Shown here: in pieces, positions 21,553-28,670 of the stretch
Position numbering within the stretch: the first letter of the stretch is position 1
Layout of the letters: the number at the start of each line of letters is the position of its first letter
NCBI GenBank assembly: GCA_025455865.1
Contig: JALOLS010000037.1
Span: 5,941-50,968 of the forward strand
DNA: 45,028 nt
Direction of reading: 5' to 3'
Source of the DNA: Thermoleophilia bacterium
GTDB lineage: Bacteria; Actinomycetota; Thermoleophilia; Miltoncostaeales; Miltoncostaeaceae
Position numbers and translations under genes: made by a program
Notes under the pieces: model-generated
Database searches by the model: none
Told to the model about the DNA's origin: nothing
Seen by the model: only the letters and a program-made list of their open reading frames with translations

Positions 21553-22266
21553 TTATGGCTCGGTGAAGGTGCCGGCCGCCACCAGCGGGGCCAGGTCGGC
21601 CATGGCGGTGACCAGCGCCACCCGCGCCACCGAGGGGGCCTCGGCCGCCAGCGGGAGCACCTGCCAGCGGGTCCGCTCCAGGTACGCCCCGGCCCAGAGC
21701 CGGTGGCGGTTGCCCGTGCGCATGACCAGCGCCTGGATGGAGCGCAGGTTGTCGACCCGGTCGGCCAGCTTGAGCACCTGCGCCCCCGGCGGGGCCGAGC
21801 GGCGCAGCCGCTCGTAGTAGGCCCGCACCTCGCCCTGACGGCCGCCCGGCGGGGCGGTGAGCCAGTCGACGAGGGCGGCCACCTCGTCGCCGAAGGCGTC
21901 GCGGACCTCGGCCACCGTGGTGTCGGTGTCCTCGACCACGTCGTGCAGCAGGGCGGCCTGGAGCGCCGGCGGGGGATCCTCGCCCCAGCGCACCAGCTCG
22001 ATCGCCACGCGGACCGGGTGGACCCAGTAGGGGGTCGCGCTGCCACGGCGGTGCTGCTCGCCGTGGCGCTCCCGGGCGAACTCCAGCGCCCGCAGGAGGC
22101 CGGGCCGCTCGCCCTCGGGCCGCCGGGCCACCAGATCCACCCAGGCGCGCTCCACGGTCGGCGGCTCGTCGAACGCGGTCGGCCAGCGCGAGGGCGTGGG
22201 CGAGACCGGGGCGAGCACGTCGCCCGACTCGGCGACGGACGGCGGTCGGAGGGAGCCCGGGGACAT
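21553..22266 (-). CDS. HD-domain (p)ppGpp hydrolase-like protein (SpoT/MESH1 type)
   Basis: 237 residues. The HD domain contains PYWVHPVRVA (His83), LLHDVVEDTDTT (His108-Asp109 plus the Glu-Asp pair at 112-113) and LKLADRVDNLRSI, the full metal set of RelA/SpoT-type alarmone hydrolases. No synthetase, TGS or ACT domain follows, so this is a stand-alone hydrolase like MESH1 or a relative. About 60 N-terminal residues before the domain are low-complexity. ATG 22266 is chosen because TACCCT lies 7 bp upstream, giving a leaderless start. It diverges from the Ppx/GppA gene, and the two start codons share the tetramer CATG. Confidence 0.85.
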   Translation of the reverse strand: MSPGSLRPPSVAESGDVLAPVSPTPSRWPTAFDEPPTVERAWVDLVARRPEGERPGLLRALEFARERHGEQHRRGSATPYWVHPVRVAIELVRWGEDPPPALQAALLHDVVEDTDTTVAEVRDAFGDEVAALVDWLTAPPGGRQGEVRAYYERLRRSAPPGAQVLKLADRVDNLRSIQALVMRTGNRHRLWAGAYLERTRWQVLPLAAEAPSVARVALVTAMADLAPLVAAGTFTEP

Positions 22267-23818
22267 GGGCACTAGGGTATCGCGGCCGTTCACCGGCCTC
22301 GCCGACGCCCGGCGGCTGGCCGTGGTGGACCTGGGGTCCAACACCTTCCGCCTGGTGGTCTTCCAGTACCACCCCGGGGAGGGGCCCTTCCGCCTCACCG
22401 ACGAGATCCGCGAGCCGGTGCGGCTGACCGCCGGCGAGGCATCCTCCGGGCGGCTGTCCGACGCGGCGATCGGGCGGGCCTGGCGCACCGCGCGCCTGTT
22501 CGCCGCCTACTGCCGCGAGGCCCGCATCGACGAGGTCATCGCCCTCGCCACCTCCGCGGTGCGCGAGGCGGGCAACCGCGGCGAGGCCCTCGCCGCGCTC
22601 TCCGGGCCCGACGGCCTCCCGGTGCGGGTCATCTCCGGCGAGGAGGAGGCCCGCTACGCCTACCTCGGCGCCGTCAACTCGACGACCCTGGCCGACGGGC
22701 TGACCATGGAGATCGGCGGGGGCTCGGTCCAGGTGGGCCAGGTCCGCGGGCGCGAGCTGGTGCGCTCGGCCTCCGAGGCGCTCGGGGCGGTCCGCATGAC
22801 CGAGGCGTACCTGCCCGGCGCGCGCACGACCCGCCCCCAGGTCAAGGCGCTGCGACGGCACGTGGCCGAGCGCCTCGGCCGCCACGACTGGATCGGCGGC
22901 GCCGGCCGCCTGGTGGGGATGGGCGGCAGCGTCCGGACGCTGGCGGCGATGGTCCAGAAGGCCGTCGGCTACCCGCTCGGCGAGGTGCACGGCTTCATGC
23001 TCACGCGCGAGGCGGTGAGCGAGGCCGTCGAGCGCATGATCCCGGTGCCGGTGGCCGAGCGGAACCGCATCCCCGGGCTCAAGACCGACCGCGCGGACAT
23101 CATGCTCGCCGCCGCGGTGGTGATCGGCGGGGTCATGGACGCCGCCGGGGTGGACCGGCTGGAGGTCTGCGCCCAGGGCCTGCGCTGGGGGGCCTTCTAC
23201 GAGCGGTTCATCGCGGGCGCCGACCCGCCCCTGCTCGCCGACGTGCGCCGCGACCACGTGCTGAACACCGCCCGCATCTACGGACACGACCCGACCCACT
23301 GCGACCAGGTGGCGCGGCTGGCCCTGCAGATGTTCGACGGACTGGCCGCCCTCGGGCTGCACGGCGCCGACCCGCGCGAGCGGGAGTGGCTGTGGGCGGC
23401 GGCGATGCTCCACGACGTCGGGGTGCTGGTGGACTACAACGACCACCACAAGCACTCCCACTACCTGGTCCTGAACGCCGGCCTCCCCGGCTTCCGCCAC
23501 CGCGAGCTGGCCATGATCGCCATGCTGGTCCGCGCCCACCGCAAGGCCATCGCCGGCCCGGGCGACCTCGCCCCGCTGCTCAAGCCGGGGGACGATGAGC
23601 GGCTGCTGCGCCTGGCCGCCTGCCTGCGCACCGCCGAGCAGCTCGAGCGCGGCCGCGCCGAGCTGGTGCGCGGCGTCGAGTGCGCCGCGGCCAACGGGCG
23701 GGTGGAGCTCAAGGTCACCGTCGAGGGCGATCCCGGGGTCGCCCTGTGGTCGGCCGAGCAGGAGCGTGAGGTCTTCCAGCGCGCCTTCGGCCGCGACCTG
23801 GCGGTGAGCGCCCGATGA
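22265..23818 (+). CDS. Ppx/GppA family exopolyphosphatase / pppGpp phosphohydrolase
   Basis: 517 residues, the length of two-domain family members. The ASKHA phosphatase part has VVDLGSNTFRLVVF (first phosphate loop), ALATSAVREAGN, ISGEEEARYAY (catalytic Glu), MEIGGGSVQVG and GMGGSVRTLA (second loops). The C-terminal half is an HD-like domain (AAMLHDVGVLVDYNDHHKHSHYLVLN). It removes terminal phosphate from polyphosphate and, in GppA-type members, from pppGpp; sequence alone does not separate these. ATG 22265 has GGAGGG upstream at about 10 bp. The next gene overlaps its stop by 4 bp. Confidence 0.9.
   Translation: MGTRVSRPFTGLADARRLAVVDLGSNTFRLVVFQYHPGEGPFRLTDEIREPVRLTAGEASSGRLSDAAIGRAWRTARLFAAYCREARIDEVIALATSAVREAGNRGEALAALSGPDGLPVRVISGEEEARYAYLGAVNSTTLADGLTMEIGGGSVQVGQVRGRELVRSASEALGAVRMTEAYLPGARTTRPQVKALRRHVAERLGRHDWIGGAGRLVGMGGSVRTLAAMVQKAVGYPLGEVHGFMLTREAVSEAVERMIPVPVAERNRIPGLKTDRADIMLAAAVVIGGVMDAAGVDRLEVCAQGLRWGAFYERFIAGADPPLLADVRRDHVLNTARIYGHDPTHCDQVARLALQMFDGLAALGLHGADPREREWLWAAAMLHDVGVLVDYNDHHKHSHYLVLNAGLPGFRHRELAMIAMLVRAHRKAIAGPGDLAPLLKPGDDERLLRLAACLRTAEQLERGRAELVRGVECAAANGRVELKVTVEGDPGVALWSAEQEREVFQRAFGRDLAVSAR
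22274..22279 (-). promoter_or_regulatory. -10 box (TACCCT) of the (p)ppGpp hydrolase-like gene
   Basis: On the minus strand TACCCT is followed by 7 bases and the ATG at 22266. The box lies inside the first codons of the divergent Ppx/GppA gene. Confidence 0.5.
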
Positions 23819-24123
23819 GCCTCCCCTCCCCCGACGAGCTCATCCAGGGCCTCGCGCCGGTCGTGGTCGGCGCGGTCGAGGCGGCCCGCGCGGCCCGCCA
23901 CGCGCACGAGCTCGAGCTGATCGGCGCCGACCTCGTGCCGGCGCTCATGGTCGCCACGGTCCCGGTGGGCGTGGTCGAGGCGGCGGTCGCGCTGGCCGAG
24001 GCCCAGCCGGGGTCGCGGGCGCTCCTGGCCGCCGCGGCGGTCGCGGCGCCGCCGCCGCTCGCACGGCTGGCCTGCGCCGCGGCGCGCCGCCGGGCCGAGG
24101 CCGGCGAGCCGCTCACGCCGCGT
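23815..24123 (+). pseudogene. Front part of a hypothetical gene, frame lost at a G6 run
   Basis: ATG 23815 overlaps the Ppx/GppA stop by 4 bp and opens about 103 residues of Ala/Val-rich helical sequence (SPDELIQGLAPVVVGAV... ending EAGEPLTPR). The same frame stays open to 25233, but after about 24121 its third positions stop being G/C and the protein turns to Gly/Arg-rich shadow sequence, while clear coding signal appears in the next frame. With one G fewer in 24124-24129 this piece would fuse to the following 24122-25177 frame; with one G more it would end at a TGA just before a GTG. So either one broken gene or two coupled genes. Confidence 0.45.
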
Positions 24124-25177
24124 GGGGGGCCTGAGCGTGGCCGAGGCCTGGCGCTACCAGGCCCACCACGGTCACGAGGCGGTCATCTGCGCGTGCGCGC
24201 GGCCCGGCCGCCCGGACCGCCAGGTGATCGCCGCCATGACCGAGCCCGCCGGGGGCGGGGGGCGCGCGCTGGGCGGCGTGGTCATGGGCGAGCCCGAGCC
24301 CCCGGGCGATGCCGGGGCCGGGCTCACCCCGATCGCCCCCCGGGAGGCCGCCCATCTGGTCAGCGAGGCCCTGCGGGGCAACCTGGCCGCCGGGTTCGGC
24401 CCCGAGGCCGACGCCTACGCGCGCCTGCCGCTCCTGGTGCGTGCGCTCGGGATCCCCGAGGGCGAGGAGCTGCTCGCCGACGTCATGGCGCTGCCCCCGG
24501 TGGACATCGACGCCCTCGACCCGGACGCCGAGGACGGCGGGGGCCGGGACGCCGCGCTCGAGGCCGAGGCCGACGCCCTGGCGGCCGACCTGGAGACCTG
24601 GCTCGGCGCGGCGCCGGTGGAGGACGACCTGGTGGCCCTCGCGGCCTGGATGGGCGAGGCGATGTTCCAGGCCCGGGCGGCCGTGGGCGCGCCCCCCGGC
24701 GACTGGGACCCGGACGCGGTCGAGGACTTCCTGCTCGGCACCGCCCCGCGGCGCCTGCTCATCGACCCGCCCGACGTCCCCCTGGTGCCCGAGGCCGTCG
24801 CGGTGGTGCTCGAGTGGCTCGCCACCACCGGCCGCGCCGACGCCGCGCTCGCCGCCGAGTCGGCCCGCCGGGCCCGGGAGGTCGGGCCCCGCTTCGCCGA
24901 GGCCGCGACCGACCCGGCGAGCCGCGGCCCGGCCGCGCGCCTCATGGAGATGATGCTGGCCGACGGGGTCGACCCCAACGACCCGGCCGCGGTGCAGGCG
25001 TGGGTCGAGGCGTGGAACGCCCTCCCCGAGGCGGAGCGCCGGCGGCGGCTGCCGCTGGACGGCCGGCCGCCGAGCCACGAGGCCGGCGCCGCCCGCGCGA
25101 GGGGGGCGGTGTCCCGGGAGCGGGCCCGCAAGCGCCGTGGCGCCCGCGAGGCCCGCCGCCGCAACCGCGGCCGGTAG
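24122..25177 (+). CDS. Hypothetical Ala/Asp-rich protein (SEC-C-less, unknown), possibly fused to the preceding frame
   Basis: Up to 351 residues from GTG 24122 (GTG 24137 is an alternative). The start has no ribosome binding site, which supports the view that translation really begins at 23815 and the frame was broken by a homopolymer change. The protein is acidic in the middle (DPDAEDGGGRDAALEAEADAL), mostly helical, and ends in a very basic tail (RERARKRRGAREARRRNRGR) likely to bind nucleic acid. HGHEAVICACARPGRPD near the start contains two Cys and two His. I recognise no family. Confidence 0.55.
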   Translation: MGGLSVAEAWRYQAHHGHEAVICACARPGRPDRQVIAAMTEPAGGGGRALGGVVMGEPEPPGDAGAGLTPIAPREAAHLVSEALRGNLAAGFGPEADAYARLPLLVRALGIPEGEELLADVMALPPVDIDALDPDAEDGGGRDAALEAEADALAADLETWLGAAPVEDDLVALAAWMGEAMFQARAAVGAPPGDWDPDAVEDFLLGTAPRRLLIDPPDVPLVPEAVAVVLEWLATTGRADAALAAESARRAREVGPRFAEAATDPASRGPAARLMEMMLADGVDPNDPAAVQAWVEAWNALPEAERRRRLPLDGRPPSHEAGAARARGAVSRERARKRRGAREARRRNRGR

Positions 25178-25195
25178 GCCGCGCCCCCCACGAAC

Positions 25196-25317
25196 GGGAC
25201 ACGGCCTCCCGGACCGACTCGGCCGCGCCCTGATCAGCGGGACACGGCCTCCCGGACCGACTCGGCCGCGCCCTGATCAGCGGGACACGGCCTCCCGGAC
25301 CGACTCGGCCGCGCCCT
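25196..25317. repeat. 43-bp tandem repeat, 2.8 copies
   Basis: Units start at 25196, 25239 and 25282 with no visible mismatch; the third lacks the last 7 bases. Each unit begins GGGACACGGCC, includes an inverted CGGCC/GGCCG pair separated by 14 bases, and ends with the palindrome TGATCA plus GC. It fills the gap between the convergent genes and touches the stop codon of the gene at 25316-25993. Confidence 0.95.
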
Positions 25318-25993
25318 ACAGGTCGAGGACGGTCTCCCCACCCGGGTAGCAGAAGCTCGCGGCGGGCGAGTAGAAGCCCCAGACGACCTGGAGGGGGTCG
25401 GCGGGCCGCAGGGCGTAGACCGGGTGGGACGGCTCGAGGAACTCGAGCGACAGGATCTCGAACGGGTCGGCGAGCTGGGCGACGTACGGGTAGATGCCGT
25501 CGATGAGCTTCCCGCCGATGTCGGTGATGTAGGAGAGCTGGCCGCGGGCCACGCCGGCGCTCCCCGACCCCACCCGGGCGGTCGTGCGGATGACCGGCGT
25601 CCCGTCCGACTCGGTCGTCGCCACCAGGCGGTCGCCGTCGATCTCGATGGTCGTGCGCCCCGGGGTCGCGGGCACGCCGCGCGCGGAGACGTAGTCGATC
25701 ATGCCCGGGCTCGAGTTGAAGTAGTCCGTCCACCACCGCGACGGGGTGGCCCCGTCGGGGGCGAACCGGTCGAGGTCGGGGCCGATGTAGGTCAGCGAGT
25801 ACTGCCCGAAGCCGGAGGTCTGGTCCTCGGAGTCGACCACGTACTGGTTCATGAACGCGGCCTGGTTCTCGGCCGCCCTGAGGCGGGGGTCGAGCCGCGC
25901 GGCGATCGCGCCGGGGTCGGCCGGGATCCAGCCGAAGTAGAGCATCCTGCTGTTGACGACCATCTGCGGGGGCACGAGATCGGCCACGGGCAT
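25316..25993 (-). CDS. Acetoacetate decarboxylase-like protein
   Basis: 225 residues, soluble. The pattern MVVNSRMLYFGWIPADPGAIAARLDPRL, then QYVVDSEDQTSGFGQYSLTYIG, and later TTIEIDGDRLVATTESDGTP and ADPLQVVWGFYSPA resembles the acetoacetate decarboxylase fold family. I cannot place the catalytic lysine with certainty (GGKLIDGIYPY is a candidate), so the reaction is open. ATG 25993 has GGAGAGGAG directly upstream. The gene is divergent from a LacI regulator with an operator between them, so it is the likely target. Confidence 0.55.
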   Translation of the reverse strand: MPVADLVPPQMVVNSRMLYFGWIPADPGAIAARLDPRLRAAENQAAFMNQYVVDSEDQTSGFGQYSLTYIGPDLDRFAPDGATPSRWWTDYFNSSPGMIDYVSARGVPATPGRTTIEIDGDRLVATTESDGTPVIRTTARVGSGSAGVARGQLSYITDIGGKLIDGIYPYVAQLADPFEILSLEFLEPSHPVYALRPADPLQVVWGFYSPAASFCYPGGETVLDL

Positions 25994-26023
25994 CTCCTCT
26001 CCGGGACTGGGCGGGTGCCGTCA

Positions 26024-26039
26024 TGCTAAACGTTTCACA
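26024..26039. promoter_or_regulatory. LacI-family operator
   Basis: Imperfect palindrome with the perfect core AAACGTTT (26028-26035) flanked by TG/CA half-site ends. A central CG in an A/T-rich palindrome is the hallmark of LacI-family operators. It abuts the regulator's ATG (26039) and lies 31 bp before the divergent start, so binding could block both genes. Confidence 0.75.
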
Positions 26040-27019
26040 TGACGTCCCGCAAGCAGCCCGACGCCCGGCCCGGCCCCGGGCGCGGCCCCACCGCCCGCGA
26101 CGTCGCCCAGGCGGCCGGCGTGTCGGTGGCCGTCGTCTCGTATGCGTTCAACCGGCCGGACCGGGTCGCGACGGCCACCCGCGAGCGGGTCCTCGCCACC
26201 GCCGCCGCGATGGGCTACCGCGGGCCGGACCCCGCCGCGCGGGCGCTCCGCCTCGGCCGGCGCGGGGCGGTGGCGCTCCGCGGCCCGGGGTCCATCGAGG
26301 CCCTCCTCGCCGACCCCGCGGCGGCCCTGGTGGCCCGGGGCCTCGCCGGCGCCTGCGACCGGGCCGGGGTCGCGCTCACGCTCACCGCCCACCCCGGCCC
26401 GGCCGTGGACGGGACCGTGCTCTTCCGCGCCGGCGAGGCGCCCGGCGCCGGGGCGCTGGTGGTGGTGGACCCCGCCGCCCCCTCCCTCGCCGGCTCCGAG
26501 GTCCGGGCCGACGTCGCCGCCGGGGCGGCCGCGGCCGCCCGCCACCTGCGCGACCTGGGCCACCGCGACCTGGCGGTCCTGACCTGGGCGCAGGCGGGCG
26601 CCCGGCTCGAGGGCGCCCGGGCCGGCTGGGCCGGAGCGGGCCCGCTGCACGTGGTGATGGCGCCGGGGGCGCGGCATCCGCACGGGGTGCTCGCGGCCGG
26701 GGCGGCCCTCGGGCGCCGGCCCCGTCCCACCGCGGTCCTGGCGCTCACCGACGGCCTCGCGCTGGGGGCGCTGGAGGCGGCCGAGCGGGCCGGCCTCGGG
26801 GTGCCGGGCGATCTGTCGGTGGCCGGCGTGGACGACCTGCCGGGCGCGGACGCCGCCGGGCTCACCACGGTGTTCGTGCCCTACCGCCCCATGGGCGAGC
26901 TCGCCGGCGGCATCCTGGCCGCGCTGGTCGAGGGCCAGGAGCCCCCGCCCGCACCGGCGCTCCCGACCGGGCTGGTCATCCGCCGCACGACCGGGCCCCC
27001 TACCCCCCCGCGGCCTTGA
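26039..27019 (+). CDS. LacI family transcriptional regulator
   Basis: 326 residues. Helix-turn-helix near residues 18-40 (TARDVAQAAGVSVAVVSYAFNRPDRVATATRERV) with the usual hinge helix (ATAAAMGYRGPDPAARALR). The sugar-binding-like core follows, shorter than usual in its first subdomain; it keeps ATAVLALTDGLALGALEAAERAGLGVPGDLSVAGVDDL and an equivalent of the C-terminal MGELA segment. The effector is not predictable. It most likely represses itself and the divergent decarboxylase-like gene. Its 3' end overlaps the convergent SUI1 gene by 20 bp. Confidence 0.9.
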   Translation: MTSRKQPDARPGPGRGPTARDVAQAAGVSVAVVSYAFNRPDRVATATRERVLATAAAMGYRGPDPAARALRLGRRGAVALRGPGSIEALLADPAAALVARGLAGACDRAGVALTLTAHPGPAVDGTVLFRAGEAPGAGALVVVDPAAPSLAGSEVRADVAAGAAAAARHLRDLGHRDLAVLTWAQAGARLEGARAGWAGAGPLHVVMAPGARHPHGVLAAGAALGRRPRPTAVLALTDGLALGALEAAERAGLGVPGDLSVAGVDDLPGADAAGLTTVFVPYRPMGELAGGILAALVEGQEPPPAPALPTGLVIRRTTGPPTPPRP

Positions 27020-27347
27020 CCCGGTAGCGGCCCTGCAGGTGGGCGATCACCCGCTCGCGGTGGTCGCCCTGGACCTCGACGACCCCGTCCTTGACCGCGC
27101 CACCGGAGCCGCAGACCCGCTTGAGCTCCTTCCCGACCGCATCCAGGTCCGCCGCGGGGATCCCGGTGACCAGGGTGACCGTCCTGCCCTTGCGGCCGGC
27201 CTTGGTGCGGCTCACCCGGACCACCCCGTCCTGCGGGACCCCGGCGGGCCCCGCCGGCGCCGGCGCCGGCCGCGGGGAGCCGATCCGGCCCGCGCCGGTC
27301 GAGTAGACGGGTTGGCCGTCTGGCGTGGTTTTCCTGATGCGGGCCAT
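27000..27347 (-). CDS. SUI1/YciH family translation factor-like protein
   Basis: 115 residues. The C-terminal 75 residues form an eIF1/SUI1 fold: VVRVSRTKAGRKGRTVTLVTGIP, DLDAVGKELKRVCGSGGAVKDGVVEVQGDHRERVIAHL. These are the family's signature segments for 30S binding. The first 40 residues are a flexible Pro/Ala region. Bacterial YciH proteins are thought to influence start-codon selection, which is of note in a genome with many leaderless starts. ATG 27347; divergent from cysH and overlapping lacI at its 3' end. Confidence 0.9.
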   Translation of the reverse strand: MARIRKTTPDGQPVYSTGAGRIGSPRPAPAPAGPAGVPQDGVVRVSRTKAGRKGRTVTLVTGIPAADLDAVGKELKRVCGSGGAVKDGVVEVQGDHRERVIAHLQGRYRVKAAGG

Positions 27348-27358
27348 CGACGATGCCT

Positions 27359-27368
27359 ATGGTAGCCT
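27359..27368. promoter_or_regulatory. Opposed overlapping -10 boxes between SUI1 and cysH
   Basis: ATGGTAGCCT contains TAGCCT on the plus strand (7 bp before the cysH GTG at 27376) and TACCAT on the minus strand (11 bp before the SUI1 ATG). The two boxes share the central TA. The start codons are only 28 bp apart. Confidence 0.5.
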
Positions 27369-27375
27369 GCGCACC

Positions 27376-28074
27376 GTGCGTGCCCTGCCGATGAGCCCGG
27401 CCGAGGTCGATGCCCTCGCCGAGGAGTTCGAGCCGCGCCCGGCCGAGGATGTGCTCGCCTGGGCGGTCGACCGCTTCGCCGGCCGCATCGTGCTGACCTG
27501 CTCGTGGCAGCAGCAGAGCTCGGTCCTCCTGGACATGTGCTCGCGCCTCGGGGCCGACATCCGCGTCGTGGAGCTCGACACCGGGCTGCTCTTCCCGGAG
27601 ACCTACGCCACCCGCGACGCGCTGATCGCCCGCTACGGGGTCACGGTGGAGCGGGTGGACCCCCTGCGCACGGTGGCCGAGCAGGCCGAGGACGAGGGCC
27701 CGGAGCTCTGGGCCCGCGAGCCCGACCGCTGCTGCGGGCTGCGCAAGGTGGAGCCGCTCGAGCGCGCCCTGACCGGGATGGACGCATGGGTGACCGGCAT
27801 CCGGCGGGCCCAGTCGCCCACCCGGGCCGGGGCCCGCAAGGTGCAGCTCGACGCACGCCGCGGCGTGGTCAAGATCCAGCCCCTGGTGGACTGGGACGAC
27901 GAGCGGGTGAAGGGCTACCTGTTCGCGCACGACGTGCCCTACAACCCGCTCCACGACCAGGGGTACCCCTCCATCGGCTGCGTCCCGTGCACGCGGCGGG
28001 TGGCCGAGGGCGAGGACGCCCGGGCGGGGCGCTGGGCGGGCACGGGCAAGACCGAGTGCGGCCTGCACCTCTAG
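27376..28074 (+). CDS. cysH: Phosphoadenylyl/adenylyl-sulfate reductase, iron-sulfur type
   Basis: 232 residues from GTG. It reduces activated sulfate to sulfite in assimilation. SWQQQSSVLLDM (PP-loop), ELDTGLLFPETY, CCGLRKVEPL (Cys119-Cys120) and CVPC (Cys202, Cys205) give the four ligands of a 4Fe-4S cluster, and the C-terminal ECGLH carries the catalytic cysteine. The cluster motif marks the type that usually uses APS, though some such enzymes accept PAPS. GTG 27376 is chosen because TAGCCT sits 7 bp upstream; the earlier in-frame start overlaps the divergent SUI1 gene. First gene of cysH-cysC-PHP. Confidence 0.95.
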   Translation: MRALPMSPAEVDALAEEFEPRPAEDVLAWAVDRFAGRIVLTCSWQQQSSVLLDMCSRLGADIRVVELDTGLLFPETYATRDALIARYGVTVERVDPLRTVAEQAEDEGPELWAREPDRCCGLRKVEPLERALTGMDAWVTGIRRAQSPTRAGARKVQLDARRGVVKIQPLVDWDDERVKGYLFAHDVPYNPLHDQGYPSIGCVPCTRRVAEGEDARAGRWAGTGKTECGLHL

Positions 28075-28112
28075 CGCAGCGCCGCCGACCGACCGACCGA
28101 GGAGGATCCCGC

Positions 28113-28670
28113 GTGAGCGATCGCGGTGGCTTCACCCTGTGGTTCACCGGGCTCTCGGGCGCCGGCAAGACCACCATCTCGCACATCGTCGGCCCCGAGC
28201 TCGAGCGCCGGGGGCTGGTCGTGGACTACCTGGACGGCGACGTGGTGCGCACGCACCTGTCCAAGGGCCTCGGGTTCTCCAAGGAGGACCGCGACACCAA
28301 CATCGAGCGCATCGGCTGGGTGGCGAGCCGCCTGACCCGTGCCGGGGCCGCCGTGCTGGTGTCGGCCATCTCCCCCTACTCGGAGACCCGGGCGCACGTG
28401 CGCGGGATGGTCGAGGAGCACGGGGCGTTCGTCGAGACCTACGTGCAGGCCTCCGTCGAGGAGTGCGCCCGCCGCGACGTGAAGGGCCTCTACGCCAAGG
28501 CGTTCGCCGGCGAGATCAAGGGCTTCACCGGGGTCGACGACCCGTATGAGGCCCCCGAGCAGGCCGAGGTCGTGCTGGAGACCGAGGGCCAGACGCCCGA
28601 GGAGAGCGCGGCGCAGGTCCTGGCCGAGCTCGAGGCCCGGGGGCTCGTGCCCGCCGCGGTCGCGTCGTAA
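28113..28670 (+). CDS. cysC: Adenylylsulfate kinase
   Basis: 185 residues. It phosphorylates APS to PAPS. P-loop GLSGAGKTT at 13-21, YLDGDVVRTHLSKGLGFSKEDRDTNIERIG (APS-binding and lid region), SAISPYSETRAHVR, FVETYVQASVEECARRDVKGLYAKA. GTG 28113 has GGAGGA 7 bp upstream; a GACC repeat lies just before. Its TAA stop overlaps the apparent first codon of the PHP gene. The coexistence of CysC with an APS-type CysH suggests that PAPS is also made here for other uses, or that CysH takes PAPS. Confidence 0.95.
   Translation: MSDRGGFTLWFTGLSGAGKTTISHIVGPELERRGLVVDYLDGDVVRTHLSKGLGFSKEDRDTNIERIGWVASRLTRAGAAVLVSAISPYSETRAHVRGMVEEHGAFVETYVQASVEECARRDVKGLYAKAFAGEIKGFTGVDDPYEAPEQAEVVLETEGQTPEESAAQVLAELEARGLVPAAVAS

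Noticed and set aside
22196-22264. Longer N-terminus for the Ppx/GppA protein
   Set aside because: The extra 23 residues are low-complexity and antisense to the divergent gene; ATG 22265 has the better ribosome binding site.
24124-25233. Continuation of the 23815 frame to 25233
   Set aside because: After the G6 run this frame is Gly/Arg/Pro-rich with poor third-position G/C, and ends inside the tandem repeat; the true signal is in the 24122 frame.
25196-25317. Possible CRISPR array
   Set aside because: The units are directly adjacent with no unique spacers, and no cas genes are near; it is a plain tandem repeat.
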